A DNA stretch of 64,000 nt from Rouxiella badensis (GTDB lineage Bacteria; Pseudomonadota; Gammaproteobacteria; Enterobacterales; Enterobacteriaceae). The notes beneath the pieces are model-generated. The model searched no databases. It was not told the DNA's origin and worked only from the letters and a program-made list of their open reading frames with translations. Shown one piece after another: positions 1-9,321 of this stretch. Position numbers and translations under genes: made by a program. The first letter of the stretch is position 1. Each line of letters starts with the position of its first letter. The stretch lies in NCBI RefSeq assembly GCF_002093665.1, contig NZ_MRWE01000019.1, forward strand, positions 1-64,000. The letters are read 5' to 3'.

Positions 1-70
1 GAAGTGAAACGCCGTAGCGCCGATGGTAGTGTGGGGTCTCCCCATGCGAGAGTAGGGAACTGCCAGGCAT
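1..70 (+). rRNA. rrf: 5S ribosomal RNA, 3' portion
   Basis: The first 70 bases match the 3' part of enterobacterial 5S rRNA as I know it, ending in the canonical CTGCCAGGCAT. The 5' ~50 bases lie outside the window, so an rRNA operon ends here on the plus strand. A strong terminator follows directly. Confidence 0.95.
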
Positions 71-84
71 CAAATAAACAGAGA

Positions 85-113
85 AACCTCAGTCGAAAGA
101 CTGGGGTTTTTTT
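85..113 (+). terminator. rRNA operon terminator
   Basis: An 8-bp stem (cctcagtc / gactgggg) with a gaaa tetraloop is followed by seven T. This is the usual intrinsic terminator a few bases after a 5S gene. Confidence 0.9.
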
Positions 114-160
114 GTTGCTTGCAGCGGCCCGAAGGGGGTATGGCGAAGTCATGCATAAAC

Positions 161-178
161 TGCCAGCCATCAAATAAA
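161..178 (+). repeat. Second copy of the 5S 3' tail (fossil)
   Basis: These 18 bases repeat positions 61-78, the last 10 bases of 5S plus the following 8, with one mismatch. As with the real 5S end, a terminator follows. The likely origin is a deleted tandem 5S copy or a duplicated operon end; it is too short to be a gene. Confidence 0.55.
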
Positions 179-186
179 GAACAAAA

Positions 187-220
187 AGCCCTCAGTCTCG
201 CGACTGAGGGCTTCTTTTTT
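187..220. terminator. Bidirectional terminator between rrn and actP
   Basis: A perfect 11-bp stem (agccctcagtc / gactgagggct) with a 4-base loop has a T run on the plus side and an A run before the stem. It can stop both the rRNA operon and the converging acs-yjcH-actP transcript. Confidence 0.85.
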
Positions 221-240
221 GGAGAATTTTTGGGCGTTAT

Positions 241-1899
241 CTAGTGCTTACTGCTCTGCGAAATGCCAATACCGGTCTGAGAACGTACAAACTGCGGCCA
301 AAAAAGCTCTCTTTCCCGCTGTCCTTCTGCCGATTTATCGGTAATCGAAAAGAACCAGATGCCGACAAAAGCAACAATCATCGAGAACAGTGCAGGGTAT
401 TCATACGGGTAAATTGGCTTGGCGTGGCCCAGAATCTGTACCCAAATTGTCGGGCCAAGGATCATCAAAATGACCGCAGTGAGCAACCCTAACCAGCCTC
501 CAATCATCGCCCCGCGCGTAGTCAGTTTGGACCAATACATCGACAGTAAAATAATCGGGAAATTACAGCTTGCCGCAATTGAGAACGCCAATCCGACCAT
601 AAACGCAATATTCTGTTTTTCAAACAAAATACCCAGTGCGATCGCGACGAAACCCAGCACCACTACGGTAGATTTCGACACCCGCAGCTCGGCTAATTCA
701 GTTGCCTTACCGTCCTTCATGACGCTGGCATAAAGGTCATGAGAAACCGCAGAAGCGCCTGCTAACGTTAATCCAGCGACAACGGCCAGAATTGTCGCGA
801 AGGCCACCGCCGAGATAAAACCGAGGAAGAAACTGCCGCCAACCGCGTTAGCCAAATGCACCGCTGCCATATTGTTACCGCCGAGCAGGACACCACTGGC
901 ATCTTTGAAGGCAGGATTGGCACTGACCAGCACGATAGCACCGAAGCCGATAATAAAGGTCAAAATATAAAAATAACCAATAAAACCAGTGGCATAGAAC
1001 ACACTTTTGCGGGCTTCCTTGGCATCATTCACCGTGAAGAATCGCATCAGTATATGCGGTAGGCCAGCGGTACCAAACATCAGTGCCAGCCCGAGGGACA
1101 GTGCCGATATCGGGTCAGATACCAGCCCTCCCGGACTCATGATCGCTACCCCTTTCGGATGCACGGCAACCGCCTGAGAGAACAGCGTATTAAAGTTAAA
1201 GCCGACCGACTTCATGACCATAATTGCCATGAAAGTTGCCCCCGCCAGTAGCAGCACGGCCTTGATGATTTGTACCCAAGTGGTGGCCAGCATGCCACCA
1301 AAGAGAACGTACAGCACCATCAGAATACCGACCAATACCACGGCCACTAGATAGTTCAGCCCGAACAGCAGTTGAATCAGCTTACCCGCACCGACCATCT
1401 GTGCAATCAGATACAGTGCGACGACAACCAGCGAGCCGCAGGCCGATAGAGTACGAATCGGTTTCTGCTTCAGGCGGTAGGAGGCTACGTCAGCAAAAGT
1501 ATACTTGCCCAGATTGCGGAGACGTTCGGCGATAAGAAACAGAATGATCGGCCAGCCAATCAGAAAACCAATTGAGTAGATAAGTCCATCATATCCCGAG
1601 GTGTAAACCAGCGCGGAGATGCCAAGAAAAGATGCGGCAGACATAAAGTCGCCCGCGATAGCCAGACCGTTTTGCAGGCCCGTAATCTGCCCACCTGCGG
1701 TGTAATAGTCCTGACGAGAGCGGGTGCGTTTAGAAGCCCAATAGGTGATATACAGCGTCGCGCCCACGAACAGCACGAACATGATGATAGCTTCAACGTT
1801 GAGCGGCTGCCGTTTAACTTCACCGCCAACGCCCTCAGCGGCCCAGGCGGTAGAGCTCAACGCCAGAGAGGCCAGAACGCCCAGACGACGCGCGTTCAT
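241..1899 (-). CDS. actP: Cation/acetate symporter ActP
   Basis: A sodium:solute symporter (SSS) family permease that takes up acetate and glycolate across the inner membrane. The 552-residue product (E. coli about 549) begins with a short cleavable-looking signal ending near AWAAE. About 13 hydrophobic segments follow, including the SSS landmark [12 protein letters not shown] near residue 85 and a long conserved core. The start codon overlaps the yjcH stop by 4 bases (ATGA), so the two are translationally coupled in the order acs-yjcH-actP. Uptake by ActP feeds Acs, giving scavenging of low acetate. The gene ends against a bidirectional terminator. Identification is very secure from sequence similarity along the whole length. 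Confidence 0.97.
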   Translation of the reverse strand: MNARRLGVLASLALSSTAWAAEGVGGEVKRQPLNVEAIIMFVLFVGATLYITYWASKRTRSRQDYYTAGGQITGLQNGLAIAGDFMSAASFLGISALVYTSGYDGLIYSIGFLIGWPIILFLIAERLRNLGKYTFADVASYRLKQKPIRTLSACGSLVVVALYLIAQMVGAGKLIQLLFGLNYLVAVVLVGILMVLYVLFGGMLATTWVQIIKAVLLLAGATFMAIMVMKSVGFNFNTLFSQAVAVHPKGVAIMSPGGLVSDPISALSLGLALMFGTAGLPHILMRFFTVNDAKEARKSVFYATGFIGYFYILTFIIGFGAIVLVSANPAFKDASGVLLGGNNMAAVHLANAVGGSFFLGFISAVAFATILAVVAGLTLAGASAVSHDLYASVMKDGKATELAELRVSKSTVVVLGFVAIALGILFEKQNIAFMVGLAFSIAASCNFPIILLSMYWSKLTTRGAMIGGWLGLLTAVILMILGPTIWVQILGHAKPIYPYEYPALFSMIVAFVGIWFFSITDKSAEGQRERELFWPQFVRSQTGIGISQSSKH

Positions 1900-2207
1900 G
1901 GTTGCACCTCACGGATGATATCGGCCGTCAGACGATCAAACTCGCCGTTGGCACGAAACACATAGATTCCGGTCAGTACAAAAGAGATAACAATCAGCCC
2001 TACGCCAACCGGGATCCCACGGGTGATGGTCGCACCGGCATACAGCGGCGTGCCCAGCCACCCGGGTTCGAAGGCGATAAGAAAGATGAAAGCAACGTAC
2101 AACAACAGCGTAATGCCAGAAAGCAGCCAGGCGAACCGGCTGCGTTTTTGCACCAACTCTTTAAAGCGCGGGTTACTTTCAACCTTTTGATAAATGAGAT
2201 CATTCAT
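1896..2207 (-). CDS. yjcH: DUF485 inner membrane protein YjcH
   Basis: A 103-residue membrane protein of the DUF485 family, almost always encoded between acs and actP. It has a charged N-terminus (about 25 residues) followed by two hydrophobic helices near residues 27-47 and 62-82. Its exact role is unknown; the context suggests an accessory to ActP. It starts 54 bases after acs and overlaps actP by 4 bases. Confidence 0.93.
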   Translation of the reverse strand: MNDLIYQKVESNPRFKELVQKRSRFAWLLSGITLLLYVAFIFLIAFEPGWLGTPLYAGATITRGIPVGVGLIVISFVLTGIYVFRANGEFDRLTADIIREVQP

Positions 2208-2237
2208 CTACACCACTCCTATGAGGCATTGATTGAG

Positions 2238-2259
2238 TTCACCGCGCTGAAGCGGTGAA
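2238..2259 (-). other. Intercistronic hairpin acs-yjcH
   Basis: A perfect 8-bp inverted repeat (ttcaccgc / gcggtgaa, 6-base loop) fills much of the 54-base gap after acs. There is no T run on the minus strand, so it is more likely an mRNA-stability or partial attenuation element than a terminator. Confidence 0.5.
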
Positions 2260-2261
2260 AA

Positions 2262-4223
2262 TTATGACGACGCTTTCATTGATTGTTTTTCTTCCAGCAG
2301 TTTATCGACCACGCCAGGATCGGCGAGGGTAGAAGTATCTCCGAAGTTAGTGGTGTCGCCAGCGGCAATCTTGCGCAGGATACGACGCATAATCTTGCCC
2401 GAGCGGGTTTTTGGTAATGAATCGGTCCAGTGAAGAATATCCGGTGTGGCGATCGGCCCTATCTCTTTACGTACCCAGTTACGCACTTCGGTATAGAGCT
2501 CTGGCGACGGTTCTTCACCGTGATTCAGCGTGACGTAGGCATAAATAGCCTGCCCTTTGATGCTGTGTGGGAAGCCAACCACGGCCGCCTCGGCAATTTT
2601 TGGATGTGAAACCAGCGCGGACTCGATTTCCGCCGTGCCCAGACGGTGACCGGAGATGTTCAGCACGTCATCAACGCGGCCGGTTATCCAGTAATAGCCG
2701 TCTTCGTCACGACGCGCGCCGTCGCCGCTGAAATACATATTTTTGAAGGTTGAGAAATAGGTCTGCTCGAAGCGCTCGTGGTCGCCGAATAGCGTACGCG
2801 CTTGTCCCGGCCAGGAATCGGTGATAACCAGATTACCCTCGGTTGCACCTTCCTGCGGATTGCCCTCGTTATCGACCAGCGCAGGCTGCACGCCGAAGAA
2901 TGGACGGGTCGCCGAACCGGCTTTCAGCTCGGTCGCACCCGGCAGTGGGGTGATCATAAAACCGCCGGTTTCGGTCTGCCACCAGGTATCAACGATAGGG
3001 CACTGGCTGTTGCCGATAGTCTTGTAATACCACTCCCAGGCTTCCGGGTTAATGGGTTCACCCACCGACCCCAGAATACGCAGCGAACTGCGGCTGGTGC
3101 CTTCAATGGCTTTATCGCCCTCTGCCATCAGTGCGCGGATGGCGGTCGGAGCGGTATAGAGAATGTTAACCTTATGTTTATCAACTATCTGAGACATACG
3201 GTTGGTGGTCGGATAGTTTGGCACACCCTCGAACATCAGCGTAATCGCGCCCACCGCCAGTGGGCCGTACAGCAGGTAGCTGTGGCCTGTTACCCAGCCC
3301 ACGTCCGCCGTACACCAATAGACGTCGCCAGGGTGATAGTCGAAGACGTATTTGAAGGTCAGGGCGGCATAAACCAGATAACCGCCGGTGGTGTGAAGCA
3401 CACCCTTTGGCTTGCCGGTCGAGCCGGAAGTGTAAAGGATAAACAGCGGATCCTCAGCCTTCATCTCGGTCGGTGGACACTCAGCCGAAGCGTTGGCGAT
3501 AACGTCATGCCACCACAGGTCCCGCCCCTCTTTCCACTCACCTTTCTTACCGGTGCGCTGGTAAACAATCACGTTAGTCACACTGACGACGGCAGGATTT
3601 TTCAGCGCGTCATCGACGTTTTGCTTCAGTGGAATAGTGCGACCGGCACGCAGGCCTTCGTCGGCAGTAATGACCAGCTTGGCGTTAGAGTCGATAATAC
3701 GGCCAGATACGGCTTCCGGAGAGAAACCGGCAAAGATGACGGAATGCACCGCGCCGATGCGTGCACAGGCCAGCATCGCGACGGCAGCTTCAGGCACCAT
3801 CGGCATATAGATAGCCACCACGTCACCTTTGGTCACGCCATGGTCTTTCAATACATTGGCAAATTTACACACGTCTTCGTGCAGCTGCCTGTAGGTCACA
3901 AATTTGTTCTCGGCCTTCGGATCGTCGCCTTCCCAGATGATAGCGACCTGATCCCCTCGTTCGGCGAGGTGACGGTCGAGGCAGTTTGCGGCCAGATTCA
4001 GCGTACCGTCTTCAAACCATCGAATATCGATGTTGCCCGGTGCAAACGAGGTGTTTTTTACTAGGGTGAAAGGTTTGATCCAGTCCAGCACTTTAGCCTG
4101 CTCGCCCCAAAATGCCTCAGGATCCTGCACAGATTGTTGATAATATTGCTGATATTTCTCGGGTGTGATCAGAGTTCGTTCTGCAATAGACGCAGGAATA
4201 GGATGCTTGTGGGATTGGCTCAT
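2262..4223 (-). CDS. acs: Acetyl-coenzyme A synthetase
   Basis: Converts acetate, ATP and CoA to acetyl-CoA through acetyl-AMP in the cytoplasm. It is the high-affinity route of acetate use. The 653-residue protein matches E. coli Acs (652) along its length. The ANL-superfamily P-loop [12 protein letters not shown] is near residue 265, the adenylate motif [10 protein letters not shown] near 413, and the C-terminal [11 protein letters not shown] carries the conserved lysine normally acetylated to switch the enzyme off. Two adjacent ATG codons exist. AAGGAG lies 7 bases before the second (4223) and only 4 before the first (4226), so the second is preferred. It is the first gene of acs-yjcH-actP. 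No clear CRP site could be read upstream. Confidence 0.97.
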   Translation of the reverse strand: MSQSHKHPIPASIAERTLITPEKYQQYYQQSVQDPEAFWGEQAKVLDWIKPFTLVKNTSFAPGNIDIRWFEDGTLNLAANCLDRHLAERGDQVAIIWEGDDPKAENKFVTYRQLHEDVCKFANVLKDHGVTKGDVVAIYMPMVPEAAVAMLACARIGAVHSVIFAGFSPEAVSGRIIDSNAKLVITADEGLRAGRTIPLKQNVDDALKNPAVVSVTNVIVYQRTGKKGEWKEGRDLWWHDVIANASAECPPTEMKAEDPLFILYTSGSTGKPKGVLHTTGGYLVYAALTFKYVFDYHPGDVYWCTADVGWVTGHSYLLYGPLAVGAITLMFEGVPNYPTTNRMSQIVDKHKVNILYTAPTAIRALMAEGDKAIEGTSRSSLRILGSVGEPINPEAWEWYYKTIGNSQCPIVDTWWQTETGGFMITPLPGATELKAGSATRPFFGVQPALVDNEGNPQEGATEGNLVITDSWPGQARTLFGDHERFEQTYFSTFKNMYFSGDGARRDEDGYYWITGRVDDVLNISGHRLGTAEIESALVSHPKIAEAAVVGFPHSIKGQAIYAYVTLNHGEEPSPELYTEVRNWVRKEIGPIATPDILHWTDSLPKTRSGKIMRRILRKIAAGDTTNFGDTSTLADPGVVDKLLEEKQSMKASS

Positions 4224-4345
4224 CATTTTTCTCCTTAGGAATACGTTAATACTATGTCAATCAAAGGTTAATTGTAGTTTGCACCCGGGCTTTGTTTAGG
4301 TTTTGGGTGGCAGATCACGCAAAGTGGTGACTCGTTAATCAACGG

Positions 4346-5377
4346 TCATTGATGAATAAGATAAGGTGAAATTAATTCAATCTTATTGCTCTCAAAATCG
4401 ATCTGAATTTGGCTGCCTAACGGGAGAGTCAGCATCGGATGTGTGTGGCAACAGTCAAAGCCATCGACCAGGGGAGGAACGCGGTCACCGAGCACCTCAA
4501 GTAATACGTCTACCGGACGACGCCCGGTAGCGGAATCATTAAATCCTTCGTGTTTTCCCAGCAAAATGGCGGCAACGCGGTCGAAAACGCCGTTAATTTT
4601 CAGCAGAGAGAACGCACGCTCGACGGTCGCAATATCCTTCAGGCTGTCTTCAATCAATAAAATATCGCCCTTTCCGATCTCCGGCATATACGGACTGCCC
4701 CAGATACCAGACATCGTATTCAAATTGCCGCCTAGCACTCTGCCGGAAACTTTCCCGTTACCCAGGAAGCGGCAGTCGTTGTCATAGCACTGTTTAGGAC
4801 GTTCGGGCACCAGGTTATCCCAGTTGAGACGTTCGTCGCTCCAGAAAGGCGGTAAGGGATAGGCGTAAGGCAAGGCGGGTGGCGTGACCAGTATCTGTGC
4901 GAAGGAATCCCAGGTGGTATCAACCAGAGGAGGAAACTCGCCGAAGGAGGCGACCAGCGCGGGACCGTAAAAAGTAATCAGCCCCGTTTGGGCATAAATG
5001 CCGAGCAGCAGCGCGGTGGTGTCCGAATAGCCGATAATAATTTTAGGATCGGCCTTAATCGCCTCATAGTCGAGGTAGGGCAGCAACGAATTGCTGTTCA
5101 TGCCGCCGATAGTCGACATCACGCAGCGTACCTGCGGATCGCGCAGCAGCTGATTCAGCTCTTCTGCCCGCTCCTGTATCGATCCCGCGCGGTAGAAGTC
5201 TGCCTTATGCGTCAGCTGTCCCGCTTTTAGCCTGAAGCCCTTGCTCTCAACGAACTGCCTGGCGCGCGCAAACCGGTTCGGGGCGGTGACGGTGACAGGG
5301 GAAGAGGGCGAAAAAAATCCAATCGTTTCGCCTGGGTTAAGTGGCTGAGCTAGCAACGTTTTTGAAGGCGTATCCAT
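4346..5377 (-). CDS. S66-family carboxypeptidase, MccF type
   Basis: A serine peptidase of family S66 (LD-carboxypeptidase / microcin C immunity protein MccF). The nucleophile is the Ser of IGYSDTTALL at residue 118, the same number I recall for MccF. A Glu near GDILLIEDSLKD and a His in CCHTHPMLTLPLG complete the expected Ser-Glu-His triad. At 343 residues it is longer than E. coli LdcA (304) and close to MccF (about 344). It could trim muropeptide tetrapeptides or cleave peptidyl-adenylate antibiotics such as processed microcin C. The start is the ATG with AGGAG 8 bases upstream; a longer frame begins at 5413. There is no signal peptide, so it is cytoplasmic. It appears monocistronic. The family is sure, the substrate is not. 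Confidence 0.85.
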   Translation of the reverse strand: MDTPSKTLLAQPLNPGETIGFFSPSSPVTVTAPNRFARARQFVESKGFRLKAGQLTHKADFYRAGSIQERAEELNQLLRDPQVRCVMSTIGGMNSNSLLPYLDYEAIKADPKIIIGYSDTTALLLGIYAQTGLITFYGPALVASFGEFPPLVDTTWDSFAQILVTPPALPYAYPLPPFWSDERLNWDNLVPERPKQCYDNDCRFLGNGKVSGRVLGGNLNTMSGIWGSPYMPEIGKGDILLIEDSLKDIATVERAFSLLKINGVFDRVAAILLGKHEGFNDSATGRRPVDVLLEVLGDRVPPLVDGFDCCHTHPMLTLPLGSQIQIDFESNKIELISPYLIHQ

Positions 5378-5481
5378 CGTCGTCTCTCCTGACGTATAAG
5401 GGAGACTTACCATCGCTTATTCGTTGCACTTCCTCAATCAAAATGATTCACGGCACTTATACAATGCATAAAACATCGGCG

Positions 5482-6954
5482 TTAAAGTGGCACCGAAAAT
5501 TCAAAACAGGCACCTTTGCCGGGCTGCTCAATCAGCGCAATATTGCTGCCGTGTAATTCGAGTATTCGTTTTACGATCATCAAGCCTAAGCCGCCGGCTC
5601 GTTTTCGACCGGTACTCAAAATTGAGGGGCGAATGAACAAGTCTTCTTTCAGCTCTGCGGCAATGCCCGGTCCGCTGTCGTTAAGTTGAACCACTACCTT
5701 CTCTTTCTGCTGCCAGAGACGAATCTCAATGGTGCCGTAATCGGGGGTGAAACGAATGGCGTTATCCAGCAGATTAGTCATAACACGCTCTATCAACGCC
5801 AGGTCGGCATTCACCAAAGGGATGCCTGGCGAGATATCCGCACGAAGGATCAGATGACGTGTCTCTGCGGTGAGCTCAAACTTCTGATACACGTCCTGAA
5901 CCAACTCGCCCATCGAAAAGGGTTCTTTTTGCGGTTTGACCACACCATATTCGAGGCGCGCCAGTTCAAAAAGCTCTTGAGCTAGACGGCCAACCTTTCT
6001 GCTCTGCACCAGCGCAATGTTCAGATAACGGTTTCGCTCCTCGTCGCTTAGCTGCTCTGATTTGACCGACAGCGTTTCCAGATAACCATGCAGGGAGGTT
6101 AACGGGGTACGCAAATCATGCGAGATGTTGGCGATAAACTCCCGCCGCTGCTGGTCCTGACGGGTGAGCCTTTGCCACTGTTCGTCAATGCGCTTGGCCA
6201 TCTTGATAAACGCCTGTTGCAGCAGAAAAACCTCGTCACGCGGGCCTTGGGGGGAGGCAATCGTTTTAGATAGCTGTTGCACAGCCTCCATCCCGCCGCT
6301 GTCCAGATTGCTGACCTGCTCGGTCAATCGGCGGATGGGACGCGTCACCCAACGAAAGGCGATGGCACCGGCCACCAATCCAAATAAAATAACCAGCCCC
6401 ATTGAACGCACCGCCATCAGCACGGCCCAGTGAAACTGGGCGTCTTTATCCAACGCGGTAACCTCGTCGCCCAATAATACGATATAGACGTACCCCTGCA
6501 CCTGCCCATTGTCGATCAGTGGGGCGGCACTAAAGACCTGGAGTGAAGCGCTGTCTGCGCTTCGTGGGTTGTCGCCATAGACCGGCATTTTGGCACCCTG
6601 CAATAACGCCTGCACCGGCTGCAAATTGACCTGCGTCCTTTTTACTGACCCTTTGGGTGCCGCATCGCCAATAATTTTTCCCTGTTTATCGAGGAGATAA
6701 ACCTCAACGCTGGGGTTGACCGCCATCAGTTGATCGAAAAGCGTGTGCACCGAGGCATTATTTAATCCGTTCTGACTCAGCAGGGGATTGCTCTCGGCGA
6801 TGTGTTTGGCCAGATTCTGCGAAAGGCGTTGAATAACCGCCTGGCTATATTGATTGCTCGACCGTACCTGCAAATACCCTGAGATTGAGCCGCAGGCGAC
6901 CAGCAGCACAATAAAAACCAGCGTTAACCTCTGCGATAGCGTCATATTTTTCAC
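5482..6954 (-). CDS. HAMP-domain sensor histidine kinase
   Basis: A membrane sensor kinase of 490 residues. Order: TM helix about 9-30, periplasmic sensor about 31-175, second TM helix about 180-200, HAMP about 200-255, then dimerisation domain with the phospho-acceptor His in FIANISHDLRTPL near residue 280. The ATPase domain follows with N box (MTNLLDNAIRF), G1 (NDSGPGI) and G2 (GGLGLMIVK). It begins 3 bases after the response-regulator stop, so it is co-transcribed. The periplasmic domain does not resemble a ligand domain I can name. Because the pair is divergent from a periplasmic molybdoenzyme and a Met-rich peptide, an envelope oxidant is a plausible signal (inference). Confidence 0.9.
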   Translation of the reverse strand: MKNMTLSQRLTLVFIVLLVACGSISGYLQVRSSNQYSQAVIQRLSQNLAKHIAESNPLLSQNGLNNASVHTLFDQLMAVNPSVEVYLLDKQGKIIGDAAPKGSVKRTQVNLQPVQALLQGAKMPVYGDNPRSADSASLQVFSAAPLIDNGQVQGYVYIVLLGDEVTALDKDAQFHWAVLMAVRSMGLVILFGLVAGAIAFRWVTRPIRRLTEQVSNLDSGGMEAVQQLSKTIASPQGPRDEVFLLQQAFIKMAKRIDEQWQRLTRQDQQRREFIANISHDLRTPLTSLHGYLETLSVKSEQLSDEERNRYLNIALVQSRKVGRLAQELFELARLEYGVVKPQKEPFSMGELVQDVYQKFELTAETRHLILRADISPGIPLVNADLALIERVMTNLLDNAIRFTPDYGTIEIRLWQQKEKVVVQLNDSGPGIAAELKEDLFIRPSILSTGRKRAGGLGLMIVKRILELHGSNIALIEQPGKGACFEFSVPL

Positions 6955-6957
6955 GGT

Positions 6958-7680
6958 TTACCCCTGGTTTTCATCGCTGGAGAGCATGAACTTATAGCCC
7001 ATACCCCATACGGTCAGGATCCTTTCTGGCTCGGCAGGGTTGGCCTCGATTTTGATGCGCAGGCGGTTGATATGAGTGTTCACCGTATGCTCATAGCCTT
7101 CATGCTGATAGCCCCATACCTGATTAAGCAGGCTGAGGCGTGAGAATACTTTTCCTGGATTCCTGGCAAAGAAATAAAGCAGGTCGAATTCGCGAGGTGT
7201 GAGCTCGATACTCTGCTGATTAAGCAGCACTTCTCTGGAAATGGGATCAATAACCAGCCCTTTAAAACTCAGCGTGCCTGCATCCATTTGCAGATTACGT
7301 CCCATCGCTTCCTGACGGCGGAATAATGCTTTAACGCGAGCAACCAACTCCAGCATAGAAAATGGCTTGGCGAGATAGTCGTCGGCCCCAAGTTCCAGCC
7401 CGAGTACGCGATGCACTTCGCTCGAGCGTGCGCTTATCATGATGATTGGGGTATAGCGCGTCATATTGCGCGCCCTACGGCAAATCTCGAGCCCGTCGAT
7501 GCCCGGCAGCATTAAATCGAGAATTAACGCATCCCATCCCCCTTTTTCCAGCAGCGCGACGCCCAGATTGCCATCGGGCGCATGGGTTATTTCATAACCT
7601 TCGTCAGTGAGATGAAGCGTCAGAAGTTCAGCAATATTACTGTCGTCTTCGACAATCAGGATCTTTTTATTCTTTTCCAT
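6958..7680 (-). CDS. OmpR/PhoB-family response regulator
   Basis: A 240-residue regulator with an N-terminal receiver domain (acidic pocket VEDD, phospho-Asp in LILDLMLPG near residue 51, Lys in LAKPFSM) and a C-terminal winged-helix DNA-binding domain (ELTPREFDLL, VNTHINRLR). It is the partner of the kinase 3 bases downstream. The start MEKNKKILIVEDD is chosen because receiver domains begin within a few residues of the start; an upstream ATG at 7737 would add 19 residues without family support. The 155-base gap to the divergent cytochrome b gene is the likely operator region, but I could not identify a clean direct repeat. Confidence 0.9.
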   Translation of the reverse strand: MEKNKKILIVEDDSNIAELLTLHLTDEGYEITHAPDGNLGVALLEKGGWDALILDLMLPGIDGLEICRRARNMTRYTPIIMISARSSEVHRVLGLELGADDYLAKPFSMLELVARVKALFRRQEAMGRNLQMDAGTLSFKGLVIDPISREVLLNQQSIELTPREFDLLYFFARNPGKVFSRLSLLNQVWGYQHEGYEHTVNTHINRLRIKIEANPAEPERILTVWGMGYKFMLSSDENQG

Positions 7681-7835
7681 TACTGGCCCTGAGGTGGTTA
7701 AAACCTGTGCATTACCTTGCAGTCTACACAAGGTCATCCGTTGGAGTTATCACATTTTATTTAACTTTGCGTGAGGTCTTGGGGAACAAATCGGCTTAAT
7801 ACTCTCCCCATCGAAACCGCTGAGTCAGGGAGTGC

Positions 7836-8459
7836 ATGATGGCACTGCATACCACACCTTTACTGCCCGCAGGACAGCAAAATATCCACGCCTTATGGCT
7901 GCGTTTAGCGCATTGGATCAATGCGTTGGCAATATTGATTATGGTCACCAGCGGATGGCAAATTTATAACGCCTCGCCGTTGTTCGACTTTGAGTTTTCG
8001 AAAACCATAACGCTCGGCGGCTGGCTGGGGGGCGCCATTCAATGGCACTTTGCCGGGATGTGGTTATTCGGCATAAACGGCCTTTTTTATCTCCTGATGA
8101 ACGTTGCCACCGGCCGATTACAGAAAAAATTCTTTCCGGTAACCCCGCGCGCACTGTGGGACGATCTTCTTGCCGCCGTGAAAGGCAAGCTGGCGCACAA
8201 CGATTTACGTCATTACAACACGGTGCAGCGCGTTGCTTATCTGTTCGTCATGGCAGATGGCGTCCTGTTGGTGGTCTCCGGGCTGGTGGTGTGGAAATCG
8301 GTGCAGTTTCCATTATTAAGAACCTTGATGGGCGGGTTTGATGCTGCTCGCTACGTACACTTTTTTGCCATGTCAGCGATGGTCGGTTTTGTCGCCGTCC
8401 ATTTAATTATGGTGATGTTGGTACCCAGAACATTACTGGCAATGCTGCGCGGACGCTGA
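7836..8459 (+). CDS. Cytochrome b561-type membrane subunit
   Basis: A 207-residue inner-membrane protein with four hydrophobic helices. Histidines suited to bis-heme b ligation lie in WLRLAHWIN (helix 1), QWHFAGMW (helix 2) and YVHFFAMS / FVAVHLIMVM (last helices). It belongs to the hydrogenase/formate-dehydrogenase-type cytochrome b group. GGAG precedes two ATG codons, and the second (7839) is equally possible. Seven bases separate it from the molybdoenzyme gene, so it probably passes quinol electrons to that enzyme, as MsrQ does for MsrP. Confidence 0.85.
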   Translation: MMALHTTPLLPAGQQNIHALWLRLAHWINALAILIMVTSGWQIYNASPLFDFEFSKTITLGGWLGGAIQWHFAGMWLFGINGLFYLLMNVATGRLQKKFFPVTPRALWDDLLAAVKGKLAHNDLRHYNTVQRVAYLFVMADGVLLVVSGLVVWKSVQFPLLRTLMGGFDAARYVHFFAMSAMVGFVAVHLIMVMLVPRTLLAMLRGR

Positions 8460-8466
8460 GGCCATC

Positions 8467-9261
8467 ATGAGAAAAAAAGACAGCAAAATCATTATTCCGA
8501 ATGCCGATACGCAGGACGTGATCCATGAGGCTCAGCGCTTGATTGCTCGTAAGCTCGGGTCAACCTCCCGCCGCCATTTTTTGCGACAGGGCCTGACGCT
8601 TGGCGGGATGGTGATGCTCACGGGCTGTGATATCAGCGATAACAGCAGTGTGGAAAAGGCCTTGGTTGCAATTTCCGGCTTTAACGACAGAGTACAGGCG
8701 TGGCTCTTTGGCGCGGATCGTCTGGCACCGGAATATGCCGAATCGATGATAACTCGCCCCTTTCCTTTTAACGCCTTTTACGGCGAAGAGGAGGCTCCAG
8801 AGGTGGATGCCCAGACTTACCGTCTGCAGATAGCGGGCAATGTATTGGACAAATCCAGTTGGTCGCTGACTCAACTTTATCAGATGGCTCAGGTCAGCCA
8901 GATAACCCGTCATATCTGTGTAGAAGGCTGGAGCGCAGTCGGTAAGTGGGGAGGGGTTCCATTTTCAACTTTCTTGAAGCTGGTCGGTGCGGATCTCAAT
9001 GCTAAATACGTGAGCTTCAAATGCGCTGATGACTATTACACCAGCATTGATATGGCGACTGCGCTGCATCCCCAAACGTTGCTGGCATTGACTTATGACG
9101 GTCAGATTTTGCCGCGTCAGTATGGCTTCCCTATGAAATTAAGAATGCCGACCAAGCTTGGCTACAAGAATCCTAAACATATCAAGGTGATTGAAGTGAC
9201 TAACGCCTATCCCGGCGGATATTGGGAGGATCAGGGGTACAACTGGTTTGGCGGTAGCTAA
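8467..9261 (+). CDS. Tat-exported molybdopterin oxidoreductase (SUOX fold)
   Basis: A 264-residue single-domain molybdoenzyme of the sulfite oxidase/YedY superfamily. The N-terminus has a twin-arginine motif (SRRHFLRQG, residues 34-42). A hydrophobic stretch then ends in the lipobox MLTGC followed by Asp, which suggests an inner-membrane-anchored Tat lipoprotein. The Mo-ligand Cys lies in RHICVEGWS, and the family C-terminal block GYKNPKHIKVIEV is present. It lacks the dimerisation domain of true sulfite oxidases. Substrate unknown: sulfoxides or methionine sulfoxide fit the context, a cytochrome b subunit upstream and a Met-rich peptide downstream. Confidence 0.85.
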   Translation: MRKKDSKIIIPNADTQDVIHEAQRLIARKLGSTSRRHFLRQGLTLGGMVMLTGCDISDNSSVEKALVAISGFNDRVQAWLFGADRLAPEYAESMITRPFPFNAFYGEEEAPEVDAQTYRLQIAGNVLDKSSWSLTQLYQMAQVSQITRHICVEGWSAVGKWGGVPFSTFLKLVGADLNAKYVSFKCADDYYTSIDMATALHPQTLLALTYDGQILPRQYGFPMKLRMPTKLGYKNPKHIKVIEVTNAYPGGYWEDQGYNWFGGS

Positions 9262-9321
9262 AGACGAATTCTGAATGACCCTGCACACTCCGTGCATTTT
9301 CTTACCTTAGAAGGAAATACT

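Noticed and set aside
2802..4064. 420-codon open frame on the plus strand opposite acs
   Set aside because: It lies wholly antisense to a conserved gene, has no family resemblance, and arises from biased codon use in acs.
4227..4345. Search for CRP sites upstream of acs
   Set aside because: E. coli acs is CRP-activated, but I found only a half-site with a poor second arm here, so no site is claimed.
7783..7807. GGAAC-N15-TCTCC resembling an ECF sigma promoter before the cytochrome b gene
   Set aside because: The -10 half is weak and no ECF sigma or anti-sigma gene is nearby; the adjacent two-component system is a better candidate regulator.
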